Position numbers and translations under genes: made by a program. From positions 229,707,117-229,771,116 of the forward strand of contig NC_090022.1 in the NCBI RefSeq assembly GCF_037176765.1: DNA of 64,000 nucleotides, written 5' to 3'. Origin of the DNA: Anolis sagrei (lineage: Eukaryota; Chordata; Lepidosauria; Squamata; Anolidae). This document shows, piece by piece, positions 51,691 through 61,356 of the stretch; within the stretch, counting starts at the first letter, position 1; the number at the start of each line of letters is the position of its first letter. The notes beneath the pieces are model-generated. The model was not told the DNA's origin, did not search any database, and was given only the letters and a program-made list of their open reading frames with translations.

Positions 51691-51769
51691 GCTGATGCCC
51701 TTTTTGGATGTCTGGATGGGAAAATGGAAGTGGCATTTTCCCACCCAGACATCCAAAAAGGGCATCAGC
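51691..51769. repeat. Near-perfect 36-bp inverted repeat with 7-nt loop
   Basis: Left arm 51691-51726 and right arm 51734-51769 pair at 35 of 36 positions (starting GCTGATGCCCTTTTTGGATG) around a GAAGTGG loop. This is far better than the other MITE arms here. Could be a recent palindrome, a hairpin-RNA precursor or the core of a lost element. Confidence 0.85.
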
Positions 51770-52320
51770 AGTACATTCTCCCAGGACCGGCTAAGTTTTC
51801 ACCTTCCATCGCTTTACTCAGAGAAGGGGATAGTTCCTTTAAAAAAAGAGTTGAGGTACAGTTCTTACACTGACCAATGAACAAACTAATCCAGATTTTT
51901 AAATTAGATTTTCCAAATTTATACATGAGCATATGCAGCTTGGGCTGATAGTCCAACAAGATGTGAAGTTTAATATCCATTTTAGGTGCTGAAAGTGAAT
52001 GAAGTAATGACAAGATCCCCACCCCCGAAATGGCAAGGGTAGTCAGTTTTCTTCCATTGAAGAAGAACCAGCTTAATTATGGAACATATATGGTTTTCCA
52101 AAGGTTCACTTCTGTCTTCATTGAAAAGTATTTTCAATATCAATATCAAGACACCATCACCTGTTCAAAAATATATTTTGTTGATACAGAAAAAAAGAAG
52201 ATAACATGACTGCCTTATATATGGTAGTATCTCATAAAAACATTTCCACTCCTGTGAATATAGACCAGTGTTACACATTTCTGATGGTTTTAGAAACACC
52301 TTTGCCATAGTAGTTTGGGT
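51770..52320 (+). other. Non-coding flank with a piece resembling ASMT-like intron 4
   Basis: 51838-51945 resembles 41561-41640 of copy 3 intron 4 (AAAGAGTT.AGGT.CAG, TTTTTAA.TTA, ACATGAGCATAT.CAGC). The rest is unrecognised. Confidence 0.4.
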
Positions 52321-52321
52321 T

Positions 52322-52515
52322 CACAGTGCTCTCAGGATGTTGGTGAATGGCATCTTCCATGTATCAGTTTCAATTCATCCAGTATTTTCTGTTGGTCATG
52401 GGGATTTTGTGTTGGAAGTTTGGTCCAATTCTATCATTGGTGAGGTTCAAAATGATCTTTGATTGTAGGGGAACTCTAAATCCTAGCAACTACAACTCCC
52501 AAATGACAAACTCAA
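52322..52515 (-). repeat. SPIN-like internal module, solitary
   Basis: CAGTATTTTCTGTTGGTCAT, CCAATTCTATCATTGGTGAG and ACTACAACTCCCAAATGACA are the reverse of the module inside 31090-31755 and 46009-46714. Confidence 0.6.
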
Positions 52516-53067
52516 TCTCCCCCAATTCCAGGTGATGGAGAAATGCATTGAGGAAAACAAAGGTGAAAGGTTTCAGGAACAGAATATAAAAACAGAATAT
52601 AAAATAAAACACAGTATAAAATACAATAAGTAAAACACATACACATATAAAACATCAACCAAAACTCAATAAAACTACACTCATCTATTGTATCTATTGA
52701 ATCTATTGCTCCATATCTTTGGACCTCCTCACATGCAAGTGCCCCCCTCCCTCATTTTCACACACTTCTGAAACAGTTCATAGACAAAGTAACATAGATC
52801 CCATCATACAATGCAAGGGGACTTCCGCCTCTTGCCTGTGCTGCTCCGTCTCCGAACTGTCTCTGAAGTGTAGGGAAACGAGGGGAACTGGAACCAGTTA
52901 GAAAGTATCTTCTGAGCTCTCAATGCACCCGAAAATGGGAGAAAGTGGGGGGAAAACATGTGGGATGGGATCTGTCAAATTTGCCCATGTTGAATCATTT
53001 CAGTGACATTGGATGATGGGCATTCCTGTGGGTAGCCTCCTAGAGAGCATGAATACATGGAAAATAA
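52516..53067. other. No gene recognised
   Basis: AT-rich start (AATATAAAACAGAATATAAA), then mixed sequence. Short open frames only, none with a known domain. Confidence 0.5.
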
Positions 53068-53205
53068 AGCAGCCCATAGAAGCAGGGTTTTAAGAAAGGG
53101 GCTTGGGAAGGAAAGTAGCCCATCAAAGTGGTGTCTTAAGAAAGGGGCTTGGGAAGGCAAGCAGCCCATAGAAGTAGTGTCTTAAGAAAGGGGTTTGGGA
53201 AGAAA
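53068..53205. repeat. 46-bp minisatellite, three units
   Basis: Units start at 53068, 53114 and 53160, each AG.AGCCCAT..AAG..G followed by TTAAGAAAGGGG and TTGGGAAG; a fourth starts as AGCAGCCC at 53206 and stops. Confidence 0.93.
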
Positions 53206-53529
53206 AGCAGCCCTTTCTGTTCAGGAAATATCAAGGATACAAGGTAGGCAGAAAGTTGAAAGGAAAGATACATTTTATTAAGGGTGTGGAAACAATATAA
53301 TCTTTGTGGGAGAGTTGCTGCTGCTGGTCCACTGTTGGTGTTCTTCTCTGCAATTGCAGAAATCCAGAGAAGAATTTAAATGGAATAAAAACTATGTGTT
53401 TTATTCTTGCATCCTTGGAAAAACTATAAAGCACTGAATAGGTGGGCTATCATGTTTGACAACATTCCCACCTCTTCCAGGAATGATTCCTGGTATGAGA
53501 ATCAGAAGCAAGATCACTTCCATATGCCG

Positions 53530-53820
53530 AAGTTGCTTGTGTGTTGCAGGTGTGGATGTCAGCTGCTTCCTGATTTATCGTGGAGGAGACCTGCATTGTT
53601 CACAAAGGCAGCTGCTCTGTAAGTGGAGACAAGGGGCTTTCATGGTCTCTATGTTGTTCCCTAAACTCGGAAATACAAACCGGACAGGATAGCATGACTC
53701 TTGGTCACTGCGCTTGTGAATTCTACCTTACATTTCCTTTCTTAGAAAAATAAATTGCCACATCTCATGGAAAACACTGAACAGGTCTCTATCTGAACCT
53801 CTCTAATCTTATTGGAGGGA
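53530..53820 (+). repeat. Unclassified interspersed repeat X, copy B
   Basis: CAGCTGCTTCCTGATTTATC, GGCAGCTGCTCTGTAAGTGG, CTTGTGAATTCTACCTTACA and AAATTGCCACATCTCATG; same orientation as copy C. Confidence 0.65.
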
Positions 53821-53925
53821 GGGGGGGACTCCGGGCGGCTTGCAGCCGGGAATGATTCAATGCCCCTATATACACATAATAAAACACAATAATTACATAT
53901 AAATAAAACATTAAATCAATTCATA
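53821..53925 (-). repeat. L2-like LINE tail
   Basis: GGGGGACTCCGGGCGGCTTG followed by AT-rich AAACATTAAATC; degraded. Confidence 0.5.
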
Positions 53926-54330
53926 GAATCATAGAATCATAGAGTTGGAAGAGACCTCATGAGCCATCCAGTCCAACCCCCTGACGAGAAGCAGGAAAAT
54001 AGCATTCAAAGTACCCCTGACAGATGGCATCCATCCTCTGTTTAAAAGCTTCCAAAGAAGGAGCCTCCAACACACTCCAGGGCAGAAAGTTCCACTGCTG
54101 AACAGCTCTCACAGTCAGGAAGTTCTTCCTAATGTTCAGCTGGAATCTCCTTTCTTGTAGTTTGAAGCCATTGTTCCGCGTCCTAGTCTCCAGGGCAGCA
54201 GAAAACAAGCTTGCTCCCTCCTCCCTATGACTTCCTCTCACATATTTATGCATGGCTATCATGTCTCCTCTCAGCTTTCTCTTCTTCAGGCTAAACATGC
54301 CCAGCTCTTTATAAGCCGCTCCTCATAAAA
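53926..54330 (-). mobile_element. CR1 LINE 3' end
   Basis: Tail ATAGAATCATAGAATCATAG at left. The reverse strand encodes [40 protein letters not shown] and [16 protein letters not shown]. 5'-truncated at GCTCCTCAT. Confidence 0.87.
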
Positions 54331-54469
54331 TATTATAGCCTGGTGGCCTAATCTAAGCTGAATTCTGTAACCAGAGACTCTATAAACTTGTCCATATTCC
54401 ATTTCCATAGCAAATTGTCATCATTACCATTGTCATTGTCAGCATGTCATTGTCAGCATGTGGTTGTTT

Positions 54470-54712
54470 TTAACTTATTTCTGAAGGAGAGATATGGATA
54501 ACTTAATTTCACTGAGGAGTGAATTCCACAGGCGGGAGGCCACCACCAAGAAGGCCTTGTCCCTGGTCCCTGCCAAGCATGTTTGCGACAGAGGCAGGAC
54601 TGACAGCAGCGCCTCCCCAGAAGATCTTAAACTCTGAGGTTGGACGTAGAGGGAGATTTGTTCGGACAGGTACGCTGGGCCGGAACTGTAAACCCAAGTC
54701 TAAACCTTCACT
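54470..54712 (-). mobile_element. L2-like LINE 3' coding fragment
   Basis: The reverse strand holds AGTRDKAFLVVASRLWNSL-type text and SEIKLSI; + strand shows GGAGTGAATTCCACAGGCGG and GAGGTTGGACGTAGAGGGAG, equivalent to 10140-10310. Confidence 0.7.
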
Positions 54713-54814
54713 CAAGTCATTAATAAAGATGTTGGACATAATTCCTCCTTATGCCACAGATTGCTTGTGTGATGTGGATGGGGCTGTAAATATCAGTCTG
54801 CTGTTTCCTGATTG

Positions 54815-55138
54815 ACAGAAGAAGAAATCCCCTTCATTTGCAATGGCTGCTGCTCTGTATGTGGAGACTGGGGGAATTTCATGGCCTCTAAACTAGCTCT
54901 TCCTAAACTAGGGAATGTATAGCGATTGCATAGAAATGCATAGCGACAAATTAGACAGGAATGCTCTACGTTTCTGCCTTTGTGAACTCTAGCCTATATT
55001 TTCTTCTTAGAAAAACGAATTGCCACATCTCGTGCAAAAATATGTAGCAGTTCCTTATCAGAATCTTTCTAATCTTTTTTGTGTGTGTTCTATCAGTCTG
55101 AGGAATTGCAAAATCAGCTGAAAATCACGTAGACTCTG
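54815..55138 (+). repeat. Unclassified interspersed repeat X, copy C
   Basis: GGCTGCTGCTCTGTATGTGG, TTTGTGAACTCTAGCC, GAATTGCCACATCTCGTGCA and CACGTAGACTCTG. It ends exactly where the UXS1-like fragment begins. Confidence 0.6.
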
Positions 55139-55378
55139 TTCATTAAGGCCACCAGCCCATTCACAAGGTCACTGACATACTGGAATGCTCTAGTTTGTGT
55201 GCCAGGCCCATAGACAGTTAAGGGTTCCCCCTGAAGAGCCTGCAGGATGAAGTTACTGACAACTCTGCCGTCGTTCATGTGCATTCGAGGGCCAAAAGTG
55301 TTGAATATTCTTGCAACTCTTACTTCTACACCTTCCTGCTTCATGTAGGCATAGCACATTGTTTCAGCAACTCTTCAA
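55139..55378 (-). pseudogene. UXS1: UXS1 (UDP-glucuronate decarboxylase) internal coding fragment
   Basis: The reverse strand reads [40 protein letters not shown] and [20 protein letters not shown], ending [10 protein letters not shown]. This is an almost unchanged middle piece of the NAD-dependent Golgi enzyme that makes UDP-xylose (GPRM and the YxxxK-side SDR region). About 80 codons are open without an intron, yet the rest of the gene is absent on both sides. It abuts repeat X at its 3' edge. Either a truncated retrocopy or shuffled exon material. High identity suggests it is young; not expected to make an enzyme. Confidence 0.8.
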
Positions 55379-55710
55379 CTCTGTGATACATGAACAATTG
55401 CCAATTGTTACCTAATAGAAAACTCTCTCATGATGGGGGATTGGTTCTCTAGCTTTCCTTCCAAACATTGTTCACCTGCATTGATAGCTCTCTCTGTGAT
55501 TTGTCAATTGTATACTCATATATTAAAAATGAAAGATTGGGACAGAGAGAAAAGCAATTAGAAGGCACTTTTCAAATGGTTCATTGCTCCTTCTTAGCTG
55601 ATAAGAAAATCTTCCATGATAAGAAAAAAGATAGAAAAAGCCCTAGTAAACAGAATACAGCAGTATCTGAAAGGTACTTTGATTAAAACCAGTTTGTATG
55701 GATGGCTGAT
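55379..55710. other. No gene recognised
   Basis: A 72-codon open stretch on + without known domain. AT-rich, no clear repeat ends. Confidence 0.45.
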
Positions 55711-55711
55711 T

Positions 55712-55797
55712 GGAAAAAAGGATTCAAACTGGTGACCTTTCGGTCAGCAGTCCTGCTGGCACAAGGGTTTAACCCATTGCACCACCAAAGGCTTCTG
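55712..55797 (-). mobile_element. tRNA-derived SINE, 5' head only
   Basis: GGATTCAAACTGGTGACCTT and GGGTTTAACCCATTGCACCA are the B-box and A-box regions in reverse. Confidence 0.7.
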
Positions 55798-55802
55798 TAA
55801 CA

Positions 55803-56142
55803 GCAACAAACTCAAATAAGAGTAAAGGTTTCCCCTTAGGGCTCATGAGGAGTGGTGCTCATCTCCGGCTCTGTGGGGAGTGGTGTTCATCTCTATTTCT
55901 AAGACAAAGAGCTTGTGTTATCCATAGAAATTTCCAAGGTCATGTGGCCAGCATGACTGTATGATGCGCTGTTTACCTTCCCTCCAAGGTGGTACCTATT
56001 GATCTACCCACATTTGCATGTTTTTGAACTGCTAGGTTGGCAGAAGCTGGGGCTAACAATGGGAGCTCACCCTATCCTGTGGATTCAGACTGTTTGGCAG
56101 TTCAGTGGTTTAACCCACTGCGCCATTGTGGCCCTGCACCCT
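55803..56142 (-). mobile_element. tRNA-derived lizard SINE, near full length
   Basis: GGTTTCCCCTTAGGG tail side, CATGTGGCCAGCATGACTGT body and GGTTTAACCCACTGCGCCAT head. Directly follows another SINE head. Confidence 0.78.
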
Positions 56143-56689
56143 GGATGCGTTTTTGCACTCATTTGAACATATTCAGATAAGCCCCCCCTCCCCATTTTAT
56201 CATGCTCTCAAGGTAGACAATTGGTAAAACCAGTAATATAAAAAGGTACAAGTCTTTAAAATAATAACAGGTATGAAGCAATATTTAATATAGAAGACAC
56301 ACTTAAAACCATAAAGTGCAATAAGACCTCCCTAAAATTCTTGACTGGATTTTTGAAAAGGATTTTCTTCTTTCTGGTTGAGGCTGGACCTTCAATAGGA
56401 CCTAGTCCCAGGCTCGTGACACACTGAACACTTGTATTGTGAGATTTCTGACTCCAGAAAGCACACGGATCCCAGACATAAAATGATGTCAGTCCTTTGT
56501 TAAGGCAAATAAAAACACCCCAGTACATATCTGTGCACTTCCTGCTGGTTTGAGGATTCTTTAAAAAAATGCATTGCAACAATGTGCAAAGAATACTGAG
56601 GCCATGGAAAAGTCCAAATGTGAATTGTTGGTGGAGTTCTGCTTCAATTCATGATAACTATACATTGTTTTCTGAGAAAAGGAAGAGCA
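56143..56689. other. No gene recognised
   Basis: A 108-codon open stretch on - (56256-56582) without known motifs; nothing else seen. Confidence 0.45.
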
Positions 56690-56945
56690 CTCTTTATCAT
56701 CATCATCATCTTTAATTACTTATTAATCGCCCTCCATCCGAGATGCTCCAGGCGATTTACATAGCAGAAATTATACAGGATAAAACGCATACATACAAAT
56801 ATTAAAATTAACATGGGTCAAATGCTCTAGTAAAAAGCCAGGTCTTAAGTGCTAGGATAAAATGCCCTGAGTTACGCATGGCTCTCAAATAGGGAGGCAA
56901 GGAATTCCATAAGGCAGGGGCAGAAATAGAGAAGGCCCTTTATGA
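56690..56945 (-). mobile_element. L2/CR1-group LINE 3' end
   Basis: (CAT)n, AATCGCCCTCCATCCGAGAT and CAGGCGATTTACATAGCAGA. The reverse strand gives KAFSISAPALWNSLP-type text and GHFILALKTWLFTRAF. Confidence 0.68.
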
Positions 56946-57325
56946 AAATACAGGAATTTTAGACAGCCACACTTTTGCAGTTTTAAAAAGCTAGACTCTA
57001 CACTTGAACTGCTATGTCTCCAGCTCATGAAATCAGGACTTTCACTCAGTACAGGTCTCTGCTCTAATGCTGTACCTCAGGGAAGTGCAACATTGCTCTC
57101 TGGTGGAGAAGTCCAAATACAACAGCAACCTACAAATCAAGATCTTGTAAATGTAATTAAAAATGTATTTAATTTTTGTAACTGTGCTGTGTAAATACAT
57201 TCTTAGAAAAACAGCCTGACATGGGCACAACCGAAATTAGAGAAAAAAAGGAGTGTGAGAGAGAGATGTTAGAGATAAGTGCAAGGCCACAGATTTGCTC
57301 AATGATATGGATTTATTTTGTGCCA

Positions 57326-57380
57326 AAAGCATTGCATAAATAAATAAATAAGTAAATAAGTAAATAAATAAATAACTGGC
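57326..57380. repeat. (AAAT)n microsatellite
   Basis: Imperfect AAATAAATAAGT units. Confidence 0.9.
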
Positions 57381-57469
57381 AAAACAGAGCAGCTAAATTA
57401 TTTTAGACCAAAAACGGGCAGCAACTACCACATTGTCTATAGCTTTAAACAATTCTTCCTCTGTGCTTA

Positions 57470-57915
57470 CTTAGGTGATCCCTCATAGTATGAGTAGGAT
57501 TGTCCTCCAAGATCGGTGTGGGTCCGTAAGTGACTGTGGAGCCCTATTCTTGATCTGCATCTTCTCCTGCAGTGAGGGCATTGGTTTCCAGGTGGAAGGC
57601 AGTCCCGGTCGGGTTGGCTTGATGCGTCTTCCTCTTGGCACGTTTCTCTCTTTCGCCCTCCATTCATGCTGCTTCAAATTCTATAGCACTGCTGGTCACA
57701 GCTGACCTCCAGCTGGAGCACTCAAGGGCCAGGGCTTCCCAGTTCTCAGTGTCTATGTCAGAGTTTTTACGGTTGGCTTTGAGCCCATCTTTAAATCAAT
57801 TTTCCTGCCACCAACATTCCGTTTTCCATTCTTGAGATCGGAGTAATGCAATTGCTTTGGGAGACAGTGGTTGGGCATCTGGACAATGTGGCTGGTCCAG
57901 CGGAGTTGATGGCGG
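57470..57915 (-). mobile_element. LINE family B 3' end
   Basis: The reverse strand reads QLRWTSHIVQMPNHCLPKQL, YSDLKNGKRNVGGRKIDLKM and, in another frame, the finger NQCPHCRRRCRSRIGLHSHL with RTHTDLGG. Best-preserved finger of this family in the window. Confidence 0.82.
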
Positions 57916-58425
57916 TCTTCTATAGTGCATTTTGCCAGGTTGTGTTTTGATCTGCCCACTCCACTTCTGAATCTGTTCAGGGATTTCTAAGTTGCCCATT
58001 CTTGGTTTGCCCCTGGAGGAAGACCTTTGTTGGGGGGGGGGGGCATCCAATTGGGATTGCCTGGTTTAGCTGCCCAGAGGGAGACTCTTGCTGTTGCTGG
58101 GGGAATATTAAGAGGAGTGGTGGTTCTCATGAAGCTTTTTCTTGATTTGAGTCTACTGGGAGGAGGCTGATAGCCATACAGTGGATGGCTGTCACAGTGT
58201 TCAACCTTATTTCTCTCACAGTTAGCACCAACTTCCTTTTGCACATAAGGGGGGGGGGGCAATTCAGCTTGCTTATAGAATCTATCAACAGGTGTATGTT
58301 TGAGGCATCCTGTGATTATTCTGTTGTTTCTTTCAGTGCTATATTCACCTGCTTTGCATGAACAGGCTTATGTCAAACAGGACAGGCATACTCAGTAGTG
58401 GAGTAAGACAAAGCCAGGGCTGATA
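57916..58425 (-). mobile_element. LINE family A fragment joined to LINE B
   Basis: The reverse strand has VEHCDSHPLYGYQPPPSRLK, SRKSFMRTTTPLN and QEWAT.EI / WSGQIKTQPGKMHY, the family A C-terminal region. It changes into LINE B sequence without a gap. G-runs at 58030-58043 and 58250-58259. Confidence 0.75.
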
Positions 58426-59195
58426 GAATCATAGAATCACAGAGTTGGAAGAGACTTCATGGGCCATCCAGTCCAACCTCCTTCCAAGAAGCAGGAAAAT
58501 TGCATTCAAAGCAGCCCAGACAGATGATTATCCAGCCTCTGTTTAAAAGCCTCCAAAGAAGGAGCCTCCAACACACTCCAGGGCAGAGAGTCCCACTGCT
58601 GAACAGCTCTCACAGTCAGGAAGTTCTTCCTAATGTTCAGATGGAATCTTCTTTATTGTAATTTGAAGCCATTTTCCATGTCCTAATCTCCAGGGAAGCA
58701 GAAAACAAGCTTGCTCCCTCCTCCCTATGACTTCCTCTCACATACTTATACATGGCTATCATGTCTCCTCTCAGCCTTCTCTTCTTCTCTTCTAAACATG
58801 CCCAGCTCTTTAAGCCGCTCCTCATAGGGCTTGTTCTCCAGACCCTTGATTACTTTAGTTGCCCTCCTCTGGTCACATTCCAGCTTGTCAACATCTCCCT
58901 TCAATTGTGGTGCCCAGAATTGGACACAGTATTCCAGATGTGGTCTAACCAAGGTAGAATAGAGGAGTAGCATGACTTCCTTGGATCTAGACACTATACT
59001 CCTACTGATACAAGCCAAAATCCCATTGGCTTTTTTTACCGCCGCATTACATTGTTGCCTCATGTTTAAATTGTTGACCATGAGGACTCCAAGATCTTTT
59101 TCACACATACTGCTCTGAGCCATGCGTTTCCCATTCTATATCTTTGCATTTCATTTTTTTTCTACCTAAGTGGAGTATGTTGCATATAAGTGGAG
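58426..59195 (-). mobile_element. CR1 LINE 3' part, longest copy
   Basis: ATAGAATCATAGAATCACAG tail at left. The reverse strand continues through [12 protein letters not shown] into MAQSSMCEKDLGVLMVNNLN, KKANGILACISRSIVSRSKE and LLYSTLVRPHLEYCVQFWAP, the C-terminal third of CR1 reverse transcriptase. Two frame changes seen near 58650 and 58800. Confidence 0.9.
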
Positions 59196-59544
59196 TATCT
59201 TGGTGTTCTTATTAATTTTAGGTCTGTATCGCATTGCTTTACAATTATTTGGATAGAAGTGATATATAGAGGCCTGCAGACAAATGATGACAAATTTTCT
59301 CTAGAATTTTTTTGAGAATGATACCATACCAAAGCTTCTAAGCAGAATGACAACAAAGTGGTTTTGGAGACAGGAAAATAAGAAGGAGTGGCAGTGCTTT
59401 GAGTGTTAATATGGACACATTTTAAAACAACAACATGAATTAACTTTTAAGTTTTAAAATGTCTTTTGTGTAGCTAAAACAGCAACCCACAAGGTAACAT
59501 GTGATGCCTTTTATCTGTAGAAACAGGTTAATGCCAAACCCTTA

Positions 59545-60665
59545 ATTTATTAACATGGAAAAGATGCAATGTAATTTTCATTGACTATTCTAAAGCCTTT
59601 GACTGTGTGGATCACAATAAATTGTGGCACGTTCTTGGCTGTATGGGCATACCAAATCACCTTATCTCTCTCCTGAGGAATCTGTATAAGGACCAAGTAG
59701 CAACAGTAAAAACTGAGCATGGAACAACAGACTGGTTCAAGATTGGGAAAGGCGTATGGCAGGGTTGTATACTCTCACCCAACCTATTCAACTTGTATGC
59801 AGAACACATCATGCGATGTGAGGGGCTTGAGGAATGCAAGGCTGGGGTGAAGATTGCTGGAAGAAACATTAACAACCTTAGATATGCAGATGACACCACT
59901 TTGATGGCTGAAAGCGAGGAGGAGCGGAGGAGCCTTCTAATCAAGGTGAAAGAAGAAAGCGCAAAAGCTGGGTTGCAGTTAAACATAAAAAAAACCCCAA
60001 GATTATGGCAACAAGAATGATTGACAACTGGGAAATAGAGGAAGAAAACGTGGAGGCAGTGACAGACTTTGTATTTCTAGGTGCAAAGATTACTGCAGAC
60101 GCAGACTGCAGCCAGGAAATCAGGAGACACTTACTTCTTGGGAGGAGAGCAATGACCAATCTTGATAAAATAGTCAAGAGTAGAGACATCACACTCGACA
60201 ACAAAGATCTGCATAGTTAAAGCAATAGTATTCCCTATAGTCACCTATGGATGTGAGAGCTGGATCATAGGGAGGGCTGAGCGAAGGAAGATAGATGTTT
60301 TTGAACTGTGGTGTTGGAGGAAAGTTCTGAGAATGCCTTGGACCGCCAGAAGATCCAACCAGTCCATACTTTAAGAAGTAAAGCCTGGCTGCTCATTGGA
60401 GGGAAGAATAGTAGAGGCCAAGATGAAGTACTTTGGCCACATCATGAGAAGAAAGGAAAGTAAGAGAAGACAATTAAGCTGGGAAAAATGGATGGAAAAA
60501 GGAAGAGGGGCCAGTCAAGGGCAAGATGGATGGATGGTATCCTTGAAGTGACTGGATTGACCTTGAAGGAGCTGGGGAGTGGTGATAACTGACAGGGAGC
60601 TCTGGCGTGGACTGGTCCGTGAAGTCACGAAGAGTCGGAAATGACTGAACAAATGAACAACAACA
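59545..60665 (+). mobile_element. BovB (RTE clade) LINE, 3' part
   Basis: Encodes IDYSKAFDCVDHNKLW, GKGVWQGCILSPNLFNLYAE, NINNLRYADDTTLMAESEEE (RT active site YADD), then after a frame change NWEIEEENVEAVTDFVFLGA, RRAMTNLDKIVKSRDITL, CF.LWCWRK..RMPWTARRSNQ and a tail ending AAATGACTGAACAAATGAAC. This matches BovB of ruminants and squamates nearly word for word. 5'-truncated. Confidence 0.93.
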
Positions 60666-60774
60666 AAGTTTTTCTCTTTTGTGGCCTCACTTTGATCCAA
60701 ATTTGGAAATCTCTCATAACCTTTATAAAAAGAACTAGCAGTTTGTTTATTTTACCAGAGCTAAACAGCTAGAT

Positions 60775-60935
60775 ATTCTTGTGTGTCTTCAAGTTGTTTT
60801 TGCCTTATGGCAACCCTAAGGTAAATCTAACATGGGTTTTTTCCAGAGCTGAGAGTGTATGACTTACCCAAGATCACTCAGTGGGTTTCCATGACTGAGT
60901 AAGGAATCAAACCCTGATCTGCATAGTTATGTTAT
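60775..60935 (-). mobile_element. Sauria-type SINE fragment
   Basis: GTGTCTTCAAGTTGTTTTTG, GGCAACCCTAAGG, CCCAAGATCACTCAGTGGGT and GGAATCAAACCCTGATCTGC (B-box side). Confidence 0.7.
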
Positions 60936-61052
60936 ATTCATTGTCATTGTTAGTGTCATTATTACTATTGTTATCTTTAATGCAATGTATTCTACATTTT
61001 CATGGATTTTATAATGATGTTTTGTTTTTTAACATCTTACTTATCATTGAAA

Positions 61053-61356
61053 AGGTAAAGGTGTCTGACTCTGGGGGGTGGTGATCATCTCCATTTCTAA
61101 GCTGAAGAGCTGGTGTTGTCCATAGACGCCTCCAAAGTCATGTGGCCAGCATGACTGAATGGAGCACCATTACTTTCCTGTCTGAGTGGTACCTATTGAT
61201 CTATTCACATTTGCATGTTTTCGAACAGCTAAGTTGGCAGACGCTGGGGCTAACAGCGGGAGCTAACCTCACTCCCCACATTAGAACCACCAATCTTTCA
61301 GTCAGCAAGTTCAGCAGCTCAGCAGTTTTACCTGCTGCACTATCGGAGGGCCTTAT
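61053..61356 (-). mobile_element. tRNA-derived lizard SINE, near full length
   Basis: AAAGGTAAAGGTGTC tail, CATGTGGCCAGCATGACTGA body and CAGCAGTTTTACCTGCTGCA head in reverse. Confidence 0.78.

Noticed and set aside
53068-53205. CRISPR-like direct repeats
   Set aside because: The 46-bp units abut with no spacers; this is a minisatellite in a vertebrate genome.
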